Source: a bacterium
GTDB taxonomy: Bacteria > Sysuimicrobiota > Sysuimicrobiia > Sysuimicrobiales > Humicultoraceae
NCBI GenBank assembly: GCA_031082185.1
Contig: JAVHLI010000003.1
Coordinates: forward strand, 1 to 64,000
Direction of reading: 5' to 3'
Length of the DNA: 64,000 nt
In this document: positions 16,787 through 25,441 of the stretch, one piece after another
Layout of the letters: each line of letters opens with the position of its first letter
How positions within the stretch are numbered: the first letter of the stretch is position 1
The notes under the pieces: generated by a model
Databases searched by the model: none
What the model saw: only the letters and a program-made list of their open reading frames with translations
Told to the model about the DNA's origin: nothing
Position numbers and translations under genes: made by a program

Positions 16787-17833
16787 CTACGCTTTCCGCG
16801 TCGAGGCCAACAGCCCCGCCGCCTCGGCCGCCCGCTTCTCTTCTCCGGTCGCGTGTTCCGTGTACAGATAGCACTTCGCGTAGTGCCCCGCCTGGATGTC
16901 CACGTCCGGCGGGTCCTCCTGGACGCAGATCTCCATGGCGAACGGGCAGCGCGGCGCGAATGGACAACCCGGGGGAAGGTCGATCAGGCTTGGGGGCTGG
17001 CCCTCGATGGGAATCAGCCGCTCCTTGCGCTCGTGCAACTTCGGGATCGAGTGCAACAGGCCCCAGGTGTAGGGGTGCTTCGGGTCCCGGAAGACACGGT
17101 TCACATCGGTGTGCTCCACCGGCTTGCCGGCGTACATCACCACCACGTTGTCGGTCATCTCGGCCACCACGCCCAGGTTGTGGGTGATGACGATCACCGA
17201 CATGTTGAACTCCTTTTGGAGATCACGGATCAGGTCCAGGATCTGGGCCTGGATCGTCACGTCCAGCGCCGTGGTGGGCTCGTCGGCGATCAGGATCGAG
17301 GGGTTACACGACAGCGCCATGGCGATCATGACGCGCTGCCGCATGCCGCCGCTGAACTGGTGCGGGTAGTCCTTCAGGCGCTCCCTGGCCAGCGGGATCT
17401 TGACCCGCTCGAGCATATCCGCGGCGCGGTCCCAGGCGGTCTTCTTGTCGAGCTTCTGGTGGAGGATGACCGCCTCTGCGATCTGCTCGCCGATGGTCAG
17501 GACCGGGTTGAGAGACGTCATGGGCTCCTGGAAGATCATGGCGATCCGGTTTCCCCGGATGTGACGCATCTGTTCGTCGGAGATCGTCAGCAGGTTACGG
17601 CCTTCAAACCAGATCTCGCCGCTCACGATCTTGCCCGGCGGGGTGGGGATGAGCCGCATGACCGACAGCGCGTGGACGCTCTTGCCGCAGCCCGATTCGC
17701 CCACGATCCCCAGCGTCTCGCCCTTCGCCAGGTCGTAGGTTAGCCCGTCCACGGCCCGCACTACGCCTTCGTCGGTATGAAAGTACGTCTTTAGGTCTCG
17801 AACAGAAAGCAGCGGCTCTGCCACACGCCTCAC
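16787..17833 (-). CDS. Peptide/nickel ABC transporter ATPase, DppD/OppD type
   Basis: The 348-residue partner of the DppF-type ATPase shows Walker A GESGCGKSVHALS, signature SGGMRQRVMIAMAL, Walker B LIADEPTTALDVT and switch VITHNLGVV. A C-terminal Cys cluster (PPGCPFAPRCPFAMEIC) fits the iron-sulfur-like site seen in this family. It begins 64 bases after a substrate-binding protein stop at 17898. The two ATPases would form a heterodimer beneath one or more of the DppB/DppC pairs here. Confidence 0.95.
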   Translation of the reverse strand: MRRVAEPLLSVRDLKTYFHTDEGVVRAVDGLTYDLAKGETLGIVGESGCGKSVHALSVMRLIPTPPGKIVSGEIWFEGRNLLTISDEQMRHIRGNRIAMIFQEPMTSLNPVLTIGEQIAEAVILHQKLDKKTAWDRAADMLERVKIPLARERLKDYPHQFSGGMRQRVMIAMALSCNPSILIADEPTTALDVTIQAQILDLIRDLQKEFNMSVIVITHNLGVVAEMTDNVVVMYAGKPVEHTDVNRVFRDPKHPYTWGLLHSIPKLHERKERLIPIEGQPPSLIDLPPGCPFAPRCPFAMEICVQEDPPDVDIQAGHYAKCYLYTEHATGEEKRAAEAAGLLASTRKA

Positions 17834-17897
17834 CTCTCAATAGTCTTCCTGAACCTTCTCCGCCGGAGGGGTGTATCCTTCTCCGGGCTCCGAGAAA

Positions 17898-19571
17898 TCA
17901 CTGATCGCCCCACCGCCACTGCCAGATGTTCCAGGGGAGGTAGTACGTCCCCAACCCCACCGGCTTGACGTTCCGCATGGCCTTGGGGAATGTGGTCAGG
18001 TCGAGCCGGAAGTAGAGCGACAGGCTCGACAGTTCCTCAGCGAAGATCTCCTGCTGCTTGCGCAGCAGCGCGTTGCGCTTCTCAACGTCCAGCTCGGCGA
18101 TTATCTGGTCCCAGATCTGGTCGTTCTCGGCGTGGCGCCAGCCAACGCGGTTGTTGCCCGACCAGTTGTTGGCAAGCGTCGGGATGCCGATGCTGTGGAA
18201 CCTGTCGTGGGGCAACGATTCCGGCGTAAACAGGCTGGCGTACATCGCCATGTGAGGGAACTGCCGGCGGGTCGTGTAGGTCCCGAAGAATACCGTGGCC
18301 GGCCGGTTGTCGATCCGCACGTCAATGCCGACCTGGCGGAGCTGCTCCTTGATGATCTGCTGGATCTGCTCGCGGATGGAGTTGCCGGCCGTCGTCGAGA
18401 TAGACATCTCGACGCGCTTCCCTGTGCCGTCGCGCAGGAAGCCGTCCGGGCCGGGCCGGAACCCGGCCTCGGCCAGGAGCGATCGCGCCCTCGCGGCGTC
18501 GAGGTCATACTTCTTCAAGTTGGGGTTGGCCGCGGGATGCCCGGGCGCCATCCACGAGTTCGCCACGGGCTGGCGGCCGCCGGAGCACGAGACCTCGGCA
18601 AGGGCCTTCCGGTCCAGCGCGTAGGCGATCGCCTGCCGCACCCGCTTGTCCTTCAGCCACACGTCATCCAGGTTGAAGTCTATCCGCTCCCAGACCATGG
18701 CCTCGCGGTAGTGGGCGTTCACCCGGGCGGCCCGCTGCGAGATCTGTTCCATCTGCAGACAGGAGAAGTTGCTGATCTCCGTGGCGTCCACGCCGCCCGT
18801 GATCGCGTTGGCCTGCAGCACGGTGCTGTCCAGGATGAACCGGATGGTCACCTTCTTGATCGCCGGCGCGCCCAGGGGCCACTTGTCGTAGGCCTCGAAG
18901 CTCATGTGGCTGCCCGCCACCCACTCGGTCATCCGGTAGGGCCCGTTCGCCACAGGCAGCCGGAAGTACGGCTCCGCCCGCAGGTTCTCCGGGTTGGACA
19001 GATAGGGACGCTCCAGCAGGTGTCGCGGCAGGGCGTACGCCGCGCCGAACGGCTCACTGCCCGCGAACGGCCACAGCTCGTTCCACTGGACCACCATCTC
19101 GTAGGGATCGTTCATGTTGGTGACAAGGATGTTGTCAACCTTGTTCACAACGAATCTGGCGGTCGAGGGCGTGCGCGGGTTGCGCATCAGGCCGTAGGAG
19201 AACCGCCAGTCCAGCGCGGTGACGGGCTTCCCGTCGTGCCAGGTGAATCCGCGCTTGAGCTTCCAGGTGACGCGCATCTTGTTGTTCGGGAGAACCTGCC
19301 AATCGCCGTCCTTCAGCGTCGGGAGCTTCTCGGCCATTACGGGGACACGCACCCACTTCTCGTTGAAGGGCGCCGCGTACCCGAAGATCACGTTGTGGAT
19401 GACGCCGGTTGCGGCCATGATCGAGAACGGGCCGATGATGTCCGGCTCCTGCGCCATGCCGATCGTCACGCTGTCGCGACGCTGCTGGGCCTGTACGACC
19501 GGCCCCGCGGCGGACAGCGCGATCACGGCGCCCAACACGAGAACGCACACGCGAAGCAGAACCCGCGCCAT
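17898..19571 (-). CDS. Peptide-type substrate-binding protein (SBP family 5), orphan
   Basis: The 557-residue protein begins at the ATG at 19571, which gives a standard signal peptide (MARVLLRVCVLVLGAVIALSA, cleavage near AQAQQ). The upstream frame is an overlap with the preceding permease and has unlikely composition. It carries GMAQEPDIIGP, WKLKRGFTWHDGKPVTALDW and VRQAIAYALDRKAL, all SBP_bac_5 landmarks. It resembles the binding protein at 21618 (shared PDxxxGPFSxMAA-like start, WHDGKP, LPWN/INWNSQIWQW end). It sits between set-B permeases and the ATPase pair and has no own permease. Confidence 0.92.
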   Translation of the reverse strand: MARVLLRVCVLVLGAVIALSAAGPVVQAQQRRDSVTIGMAQEPDIIGPFSIMAATGVIHNVIFGYAAPFNEKWVRVPVMAEKLPTLKDGDWQVLPNNKMRVTWKLKRGFTWHDGKPVTALDWRFSYGLMRNPRTPSTARFVVNKVDNILVTNMNDPYEMVVQWNELWPFAGSEPFGAAYALPRHLLERPYLSNPENLRAEPYFRLPVANGPYRMTEWVAGSHMSFEAYDKWPLGAPAIKKVTIRFILDSTVLQANAITGGVDATEISNFSCLQMEQISQRAARVNAHYREAMVWERIDFNLDDVWLKDKRVRQAIAYALDRKALAEVSCSGGRQPVANSWMAPGHPAANPNLKKYDLDAARARSLLAEAGFRPGPDGFLRDGTGKRVEMSISTTAGNSIREQIQQIIKEQLRQVGIDVRIDNRPATVFFGTYTTRRQFPHMAMYASLFTPESLPHDRFHSIGIPTLANNWSGNNRVGWRHAENDQIWDQIIAELDVEKRNALLRKQQEIFAEELSSLSLYFRLDLTTFPKAMRNVKPVGLGTYYLPWNIWQWRWGDQ

Positions 19572-19633
19572 GTTGCCACCCCCTCCAGTCAGATTACCCC
19601 TCAGACTACCACGACCATTCCTGCCTCTACCGC

Positions 19634-20560
19634 CTATGTCTTGAGCCGTGGGTCGAGCGCGTCGCGCAGCCCGTCCCCCAGGAAATTGAACGACAGAACC
19701 GTTATGAAGATGAACAATCCTGGAAAGATCGCCAGCCACGACGCCTTCAACAGGTACTCCTGCGCGCGCTGCAGCATGTTGCCCCACGACGGTATCGGCG
19801 GCTGGATCCCCAGGCCCAGGTACGACAGACCCGACTCCGACAGGATCGCGGTCCCCACCGTCAGCGTCGCCGCCACGATCACCGGCGCGAGCGCGTTTGG
19901 GATGAGATGCCGCAGGATCAGACGAGCCTCCGAGGCGCCCATCGCGCGCCCTGCCTCCACGAAGTCCTGGCTCTTGAGCGACAGGATCTGCCCGCGCACC
20001 AGCCGTGCCACGGTGGTCCAGCCGAAGAGGGTGAAGATCAGCACGATCCTGCCCACGCCGCCGCCCGGGATGAGCGCGGCGAGGATGAGGTAGAGCGGCA
20101 GGAGCGGAATCGCGATCAGCATGTCCACCAACCGCATGAGCACGCTGTCCACCCACCCACCGTAGAAGCCGGCGACCGCGCCCACGAGGGAGCCCACAAT
20201 CGAGATGGAACCCGCGGTCACGTACCCCACGACGAGCGAGATGCGCCCGGCGTACATGATGCGCGTCAGCACGTCGCGACCCAGTTCGTCGGTCCCGAAG
20301 ACGTTCCCCGTCAATCCGGGTTGCCCCCAGCGCTCATCGAGGTTGATGCGGTCGAAGGTGTGGGGTGCGATCCACGGCGCCAGCACTGCCATGAGCGTCA
20401 AAAGGAGGCAGGCGGTGCCGCCTATCATCGCCAGCCGGTGCTTCAGGAAACGGCGCCTAGCGATCTGCCAGTACGACTGCCCTACGGAGTAACCGGCGGC
20501 CGCCGTACGACGCCGCTCAAGTTCCAGCGCGAGCTGTCGTGGTGTTGAGCTACCCTGCAT
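19634..20560 (-). CDS. Peptide/nickel ABC transporter permease, DppC/OppC type (set B)
   Basis: The 308-residue permease has an N-terminal membrane helix (HRLAMIGGTACLLLTLMAVLA), a periplasmic stretch with the conserved FGTDELGRDVLTRIMYAGR motif, and the EAA motif EAGRAMGASEARLILRHLIPN. It ends GDGLRDALDPRLKT. It starts 20 bases after the stop of its DppB-type partner at 20581 and is followed after 62 bases by the orphan binding-protein gene. Confidence 0.93.
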   Translation of the reverse strand: MQGSSTPRQLALELERRRTAAAGYSVGQSYWQIARRRFLKHRLAMIGGTACLLLTLMAVLAPWIAPHTFDRINLDERWGQPGLTGNVFGTDELGRDVLTRIMYAGRISLVVGYVTAGSISIVGSLVGAVAGFYGGWVDSVLMRLVDMLIAIPLLPLYLILAALIPGGGVGRIVLIFTLFGWTTVARLVRGQILSLKSQDFVEAGRAMGASEARLILRHLIPNALAPVIVAATLTVGTAILSESGLSYLGLGIQPPIPSWGNMLQRAQEYLLKASWLAIFPGLFIFITVLSFNFLGDGLRDALDPRLKT

Positions 20561-20580
20561 GCGCCTTCCCCCAACCCGGC

Positions 20581-21546
20581 CTAGTCATACCGTATGCGCG
20601 GGTCCGCCAGGCCGTACGCGAGATCCGCGAGGAGATTGAAAACGACCGTCATCAGGGCCAGGAACAGCAGGACGGCCATCGCCACGTTGTAGTCGTGTCC
20701 CAGCACCGCCTGGAAAAGCAGCAATCCCATTCCCGGCCACGAGAAGACGGTTTCGGTCAGCACGGCCCCGTTCAGGATGCCGGGGACAGAGAGCGCAATC
20801 AGCGTGATGATCGGGATCAGGGCGTTCCGCATGGCGTGCCGCCTGATTACCACCCGTTCGGGGTTCCCCTTGGCGCGCGCGGTGCGCACGTAGTCGTGCC
20901 TGACCACCTCGAGCATGCTGCTCCGCATGTAGCGCGTCCACGAGGCCATGCCGCTGGTGGCCAGCACCGACACCGGCAGCACAAGGTGCCACAAACGGTC
21001 CAGGAACATCGGCCAGCCGGGTGCGACACCGGGGGTCATCATGCCGCCGGCCGGAAACCACGGCAGCCACACGGCAAACAGGAGTATGAAGACGATCCCC
21101 TGCCAGAACACGGGCATGGCCAGGCCGGCGAACGCGGCCACCGTCACCACGTAGTCCGCGGCCGAGTACTGGTGTAGAGCCGAGTACACGCCCGCGGTGA
21201 CGCCAACCGTGAAGGCGACCGCCACGGAGGTGGCCAGGAGCGTAAGGGTGTTGCGCAGCCGATCAACGACGAGCTTGGTCACCGGCGTCCCGTAGGTCCG
21301 CGAGTAACCCAGATCCCCCTTGAGCACCGACCGGATCCACTTGAAGTAGCGCACGTACATCGGATCGTCCAGCCCGTAGTACTTCCGGAGCATGGAGACG
21401 TCTTCGGGCCGGATGTCGGGGTTGCTGGCCGCCATGAGTTCCACGGGGTCGCCGGGCGTGAGCACGAGCAATGTGAACATCAGGATCGACAAGCCAATAA
21501 GAATGATGACCCCGTGGACCAGCCGGCGCGCAAGGAATCGCTGCAT
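20581..21546 (-). CDS. Peptide/nickel ABC transporter permease, DppB/OppB type (set B)
   Basis: This 321-residue inner-membrane permease shows the family N-terminus (RFLARRLVHGVIILIGLSILMFTLLVLTPGDP), the periplasmic GDLGYSRTYGTPV motif and the EAA loop VRTARAKGNPERVVIRRHAMRNALIP. It ends ADLAYGLADPRIRYD. Strong GGAGGG lies eight bases before the ATG at 21546. A GC-rich hairpin at 21563-21593 separates it from the binding-protein gene at 21618. Confidence 0.93.
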   Translation of the reverse strand: MQRFLARRLVHGVIILIGLSILMFTLLVLTPGDPVELMAASNPDIRPEDVSMLRKYYGLDDPMYVRYFKWIRSVLKGDLGYSRTYGTPVTKLVVDRLRNTLTLLATSVAVAFTVGVTAGVYSALHQYSAADYVVTVAAFAGLAMPVFWQGIVFILLFAVWLPWFPAGGMMTPGVAPGWPMFLDRLWHLVLPVSVLATSGMASWTRYMRSSMLEVVRHDYVRTARAKGNPERVVIRRHAMRNALIPIITLIALSVPGILNGAVLTETVFSWPGMGLLLFQAVLGHDYNVAMAVLLFLALMTVVFNLLADLAYGLADPRIRYD

Positions 21547-21562
21547 TGCTACCCTCCGAACC

Positions 21563-21593
21563 GAGGGGGGTGGGCGATCCCCACCCCCCCCTC
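21563..21593 (-). promoter_or_regulatory. Intercistronic hairpin between binding-protein and permease genes (set B)
   Basis: On the plus strand GAGGGGGGTGGG at 21563-21574 faces CCCACCCCCCCCTC at 21580-21593, giving a long G/C stem with a short loop. It lies 24 bases after the binding-protein stop and 16 before the permease start. No T-run is present. It occupies the same junction as hairpins in sets A and C but has an unrelated sequence. Confidence 0.6.
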
Positions 21594-21617
21594 GATACCA
21601 ACCTACGCGTGCCTAGG

Positions 21618-23276
21618 TTACTGCTGCCACTGCCAGATCTGTGAGTTCCAGTTGATGTAGGTACCCGAGAGCCCGGTGGGCTTCACGTTCGTCAGCTTCT
21701 TGTTGGACGTGGTCAGGTGCAGCCGGAAGTAGAGCGGGATCGAGGGCAGCTCATCGGCCCAGATCTCCTGCTGCTTCCTGAGCAACGCCACGCGCTTGGC
21801 CGCGTCGATCTCGGTCATGTACTGGTCTATCAACTTGTCGGTCTCCGCGTGCCGGAAGCCAGGGTAGTTCTGACCCTCCCAGTTGTTGGCAGGTGTCGGA
21901 ACCTGGGTGGAGTGCCAGAAGGTATTGCCGAGCGTGGTCGGCGACATCAGCCAGGCGTACATGACCAGGTGCGGGAACTGCCGCCGTTGGGTGGTGGAGC
22001 CGAACAGCACGCTGGCCGGCCGGTTGTCAATCCGGAGGTCAATGCCCACCGCCCTGAGCTGCTCCTTGATGATCTGCTGAACCTGCTCTCGGACGGCATT
22101 GCCGGCCGTTGTCATGATCGTTATGTCAAACCGCGCGCCCTTGGAGTCGCGCAGGATGCCGTCGGGGCCCATGGTGAAGCCGGCCTCAGCAAGAAGCGCG
22201 CGCGCCCGGGCCGGATCGTGGGCGTACTTCTTGACGTTCGGGTTGAAGCCCTCGTGCCGCTCCGGCAGCCAGGTGTGGGCGACCGGTTGCTTCCCATAGA
22301 AGAGCTTGGTGCTCAACTCCTCGCGGTTGATCGCGTGGGCAAGCGCCTGCCGTACCCGCTTGTCCTTCAGCCACTCGTTCTCCACGTTTACGTCAATGTG
22401 CTCCCAGATCATGGCCGGCGTGTAGTGAGCGGTTACGGCGGGGTTGCGGCGCTCGATCTCGATCATCTGGTCAATCGAGAAGTTGTTGATCTCGGTGGCG
22501 TCCACCTGGTTGGCGATCACGTTGGCCTGCAGGACCGTGGCGTCCAGGATGAAGCGCCACACCTGCTTCTTGATCTTAGCCACGCCCTCGGGGAACTTGT
22601 CGTAGGCCTCAAGGGTGATGTGGCTGCCCGGCACCCACTCCACCAGCTTGTAGGGGCCGCTGCCGATTGGATTGCGCACCTGCTTGTGGGATTTCAGGCC
22701 CGCCGGATCCCGAAGGTAGTCGCGCTCCATCACGTGCCTGGGGTAGACGGTGTGCCCGGTGTTGGCGAACGGGTAGGTCTCGTTCCACTGGACGACCAGC
22801 GTGTACGGGTCGCTGGGGTTGGGAACGAGCATGTTCTCGATCTTGCGGAGGACGAACCGGGTAATCGCCGGGCTGCGCGGGTTGCGCAGCATCAGGTAGG
22901 TCCAGGATGCGTCCAGCGCCGTGTGGGGCTTCCCGTCGTGCCAGGTGAAGCCCTTCTTGAACTTGTAGGTCACCTTCATCTTGCCGCCGGGCAGTAGCTG
23001 CCAGTCCCCGTCCTTCAACGTCGGGACCTTCTCGACTGTTTGGGAATGCAGCTGCCACTTGTCGTCGTACTTCACCATGTCGGCGAAGACGGAGTTGACG
23101 ACGGCCATGCCCGCGGCCATGGAGCAGAACGTCATGGCAAGGCAGTCCGGCTCCTGGGCCATGCCAAAAACAACGGTGTCGCGGCTCTGCTGGGCCACAA
23201 CCGACGGAATCTGGGTCCCCAGCGCCAGAGCGGCAACAACAACCAGCGCCAGAAGGGATCGTTTGGAATTCGTCAT
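21618..23276 (-). CDS. Peptide-type substrate-binding protein (SBP family 5, set B)
   Basis: The 552-residue exported protein starts at the ATG at 23276, which has AAAGGAGG seven bases upstream. The signal peptide is MTNSKRSLLALVVVAALALG with likely cleavage after AQQ. SBP_bac_5 motifs are present: VFGMAQEPDCLAM, YKFKKGFTWHDGKPHTALDA and VRQALAHAINREEL. It is a close paralogue of the orphan protein at 17898. The gene is preceded by three 12-base tandem repeats at 23327-23362, a possible control site. Its ligand is unknown. Confidence 0.93.
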   Translation of the reverse strand: MTNSKRSLLALVVVAALALGTQIPSVVAQQSRDTVVFGMAQEPDCLAMTFCSMAAGMAVVNSVFADMVKYDDKWQLHSQTVEKVPTLKDGDWQLLPGGKMKVTYKFKKGFTWHDGKPHTALDASWTYLMLRNPRSPAITRFVLRKIENMLVPNPSDPYTLVVQWNETYPFANTGHTVYPRHVMERDYLRDPAGLKSHKQVRNPIGSGPYKLVEWVPGSHITLEAYDKFPEGVAKIKKQVWRFILDATVLQANVIANQVDATEINNFSIDQMIEIERRNPAVTAHYTPAMIWEHIDVNVENEWLKDKRVRQALAHAINREELSTKLFYGKQPVAHTWLPERHEGFNPNVKKYAHDPARARALLAEAGFTMGPDGILRDSKGARFDITIMTTAGNAVREQVQQIIKEQLRAVGIDLRIDNRPASVLFGSTTQRRQFPHLVMYAWLMSPTTLGNTFWHSTQVPTPANNWEGQNYPGFRHAETDKLIDQYMTEIDAAKRVALLRKQQEIWADELPSIPLYFRLHLTTSNKKLTNVKPTGLSGTYINWNSQIWQWQQ

Positions 23277-23326
23277 GCTGCTACCTCCTTTTACTTTTGC
23301 CGTAATGGGATCTGACCAACCTTCTA

Positions 23327-23362
23327 CCATTCCGCCTGCCATTCCGCGTACTATTCCGCCCA
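23327..23362. repeat. Three tandem 12-bp repeats upstream of the set-B binding protein
   Basis: Three abutting units read CCATTCCGCCTG, CCATTCCGCGTA and CTATTCCGCCCA. The shared core is ATTCCGC with a 12-base period. They lie 51-86 bases upstream of the binding-protein start at 23276, in the gap after the HTH gene. An operator array, perhaps for the adjacent HTH protein, is one possibility; chance repetition cannot be excluded. Confidence 0.45.
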
Positions 23363-23393
23363 GAACCTCACCTCCCCTGCACGGCCCGCCGCC

Positions 23394-23771
23394 TCAATGC
23401 AGGACCCGCAGGATCCAGTCCACAGGGTTACCCGGCATCGTCGCGGGGTCCGAGGGCTGAAGCTTCCCGCGGAGATGGGAACTGACGCAGATCTCTTCCG
23501 GCCGCTGGGGGCGAACGGACTTGACAGGCACCCGCGCGCTCCTCCCCGCGCCCAGCAACTGGGCTTCCAGGAAGTGGTCCACATCCTCCCGGAAGATACG
23601 GTAGACCTTGCCTATCCGCGCTGCGGGGAGCCTACCCTCGCGCACATACCGATAGACGGTCAGCCGGTTTAGCTGAAGATAGGCCGCCACCTGGGCCACC
23701 GTCATCACGGGACCCGGCTCTGTCGCCGCGCGGGTTTTGAGCCGCCTTGTCATCTGCGCATCTCTGCCCAT
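23394..23771 (-). CDS. Small HTH protein, excisionase/MerR-like DNA-binding domain
   Basis: Up to 125 residues long. An HTH_17/excisionase-type domain spans about residues 23-68: VMTVAQVAAYLQLNRLTVYRYVREGRLPAARIGKVYRIFREDVDHFLE. The remaining C-terminal tail is basic, then mixed, with no known motif. The first ATG at 23771 overlaps a TATAAT sequence; the ATG at 23753 (MTRRLK) is an alternative start. It lies between transporter sets B and C and may be their regulator, but equally may be an independent regulator. No recombinase is adjacent, so a phage excisionase role is less likely. Confidence 0.75.
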   Translation of the reverse strand: MGRDAQMTRRLKTRAATEPGPVMTVAQVAAYLQLNRLTVYRYVREGRLPAARIGKVYRIFREDVDHFLEAQLLGAGRSARVPVKSVRPQRPEEICVSSHLRGKLQPSDPATMPGNPVDWILRVLH

Positions 23772-23796
23772 TATATACCAGATTTGTCAATTGTAT
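23768..23796 (-). promoter_or_regulatory. Promoter/operator region of the HTH gene
   Basis: On the minus strand GTATAC (23796-23791), TTGACA (23788-23783) and TATAAT (23773-23768) occur in the 30 bases before the gene. The TTGACA-TATAAT spacing is only nine bases, so they are not a matched -35/-10 pair. GTATA recurs 20-21 bases apart, two helical turns, which would suit a dimeric regulator such as the HTH protein itself. A -10 element for the gene is plausible; the rest is tentative. Confidence 0.35.
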
Positions 23797-23835
23797 ACTA
23801 CGCTGCAAAGGAAAGACCGGTTCCGTGGCTGTGGC

Positions 23836-24306
23836 TCAGCGGGGGGCTAGGGGGCCGGCGTAGTCCACGGCAAACTGGCCGTACTCCTGGTCCGCTCGCG
23901 CTGTTATGGTAGCCAGGAGCGTCCGGCCGGTGAAGAGCCGGATCACTACCTGCCGCACCGAGGGGTCACCATCCTGGGCAAGGGACAGCACGAGTTGCGC
24001 TCCCAGGCGTCCCTCGGTGGCCAGGTGCTCCCGGTTGTCCGCGGCCGGCCGGCCGGCATCGTAGTAGCGGGAGGTAACCTCCACGGTGGCCGCCTGGGCG
24101 GCTGCGTCGTAGGCCGTCCGCCGAACGCTGTCGGAGCCCGAGATGCTCCGAACCGCGCCGGCCACCCGCACGGCCGGGTCGCCGGCATCCAGGCGCTGCC
24201 TAGCCTGCCAGCCCCGGTCCAAACCGACCAGGAGGGCCGCGACGGCCAGGACCCCGGCCGCCCAGAGCAGGGGCCCGACCAGCGATCCGCGCACACGGGG
24301 CAACAA
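23836..24306 (-). CDS. Membrane-anchored protein of unknown function
   Basis: About 156 residues. TTG at 24306 immediately follows the permease stop at 24309; TTG 24303 and GTG 24294 are alternatives. A single N-terminal transmembrane helix (LVGPLLWAAGVLAVAALLVG) is followed by an extracytoplasmic domain of about 115 residues with alternating strands (AATVEVTSRYYDAG, RQVVIRLFTGRTLLATITARAD). No family recognised. It is the last gene of transporter set C by position. A role with that transporter is only suggested by coupling. Confidence 0.6.
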   Translation of the reverse strand: MLPRVRGSLVGPLLWAAGVLAVAALLVGLDRGWQARQRLDAGDPAVRVAGAVRSISGSDSVRRTAYDAAAQAATVEVTSRYYDAGRPAADNREHLATEGRLGAQLVLSLAQDGDPSVRQVVIRLFTGRTLLATITARADQEYGQFAVDYAGPLAPR

Positions 24307-24308
24307 GG

Positions 24309-25430
24309 CTATGAAGCGGTCCGGTGGCGGGGATCCAGGGCGTCCCGCAGCCCGTCCCCGAACAGGTTGAACGCCACGACCGCCGCGATGATGAACAGCC
24401 CGGGAAAGAGCAACCAGGGCGACAGGATGAGCGTCGGAAGGTTGGAGGCCGTCGTCAGCAGGTTGCCCCACGAGGCGCACGGTTCCCGAACTCCGAAGCC
24501 GAAGAACGACAGCGCCGACTCCCCCAGGATCGCGCCCGGGATGCCGAGCGTCACGACCACGATCACAAGCGAGGAGGTCTGGGGCAGGATGTGGCGCACG
24601 ATTATCCGAAAGTCGTCAAGCCCTGCCGCCTTGGCCGCCAGCACGTACTCGCGCTCCTTGAGCGATAGAACCACGCCTCGGATGAGCCGCGAGAATCCGG
24701 CCCAGCCTATGAAGGACAGGATCAAGGTGATCAGGTAGAACCGCGTGGTGCACCCCACGGCCGACGGCAGCACGGCACTGAGGGTCAGCAGCAGGTAGAA
24801 CTCGGGGAAGGCAATGATGATCTCCGACAGGCGCATCATGACGTTGTCCGCCCTGCCGCCGTAGTAGCCCGCCAGGCCCCCATAGACCATGCCTATGGGA
24901 ATGGTGACGGCGGCCGCCATGATGCCTATCGTAAGCGAGATGCGCGAGCCGTAAAGGATACGGCTGAACTGGTCCCGGCCCGACTGGTCGGTACCCATCA
25001 AGAAGATGCGGCCGGGCTCGTCCACCCCGAATAGGTGCAGCGTCGAGGGGACTACGCCGAACAGCCGGTAGGGCTCTCCGCGCACGAAGATCCGGACATA
25101 GTGCCTGCGCGCGGGATCCACCTCGAACCTGCGCAGCCCGGGATCGGCCAGCGTCGTTCCGTGGACGAATGGCCTCGGGCTGAACCCCTGCGCGTCGCGG
25201 AACTTGGGAATGATCGGCGGGTGGAAGAAGCGTTCCCGGTCCGAGAAGTCCAGCGTGTACGGCGCCAGGAACTCGGCGAAGATGGCCAGGGTGTAGAGCA
25301 CGATCAACACCCCGCCGCCGAACAGGGCCATCCGGTGCCTGCGGAGCTGCCGCCAGGCGAGACGCACCTGCGTGCGCACCTGTCCAGCCGCCACCGGCTC
25401 CGGCCTCCTCGGCCGTGCCTGCCGAACCAT
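24309..25430 (-). CDS. Peptide/nickel ABC transporter permease, DppC/OppC type (set C)
   Basis: The 373-residue permease starts at the ATG at 25430; the longer open frame upstream lies inside the partner gene. It is longer than typical DppC because of a ~95-residue periplasmic insert between the first helix and the transport domain (YTLDFSDRERFFHPP... through LHLFGVDEPGRIFLMGTDQSGRDQFSRILYGSR). The EAA-like motif is VLAAKAAGLDDFRIIVRHILPQ and the end is GDGLRDALDPRHRTAS. This long form is common in a subset of oligopeptide permeases. Confidence 0.92.
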   Translation of the reverse strand: MVRQARPRRPEPVAAGQVRTQVRLAWRQLRRHRMALFGGGVLIVLYTLAIFAEFLAPYTLDFSDRERFFHPPIIPKFRDAQGFSPRPFVHGTTLADPGLRRFEVDPARRHYVRIFVRGEPYRLFGVVPSTLHLFGVDEPGRIFLMGTDQSGRDQFSRILYGSRISLTIGIMAAAVTIPIGMVYGGLAGYYGGRADNVMMRLSEIIIAFPEFYLLLTLSAVLPSAVGCTTRFYLITLILSFIGWAGFSRLIRGVVLSLKEREYVLAAKAAGLDDFRIIVRHILPQTSSLVIVVVTLGIPGAILGESALSFFGFGVREPCASWGNLLTTASNLPTLILSPWLLFPGLFIIAAVVAFNLFGDGLRDALDPRHRTAS

Positions 25431-25441
25431 CCCCGTACCTC

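Noticed and set aside
19572-20156. N-terminal extension of the orphan binding protein
   Set aside because: It lies inside the set-B permease gene in another frame, and the ATG at 19571 gives a proper signal peptide.
23760-23796. TTGACA/TATAAT as a matched promoter
   Set aside because: The two boxes are nine bases apart, too close for sigma-70; only one can serve in a promoter.
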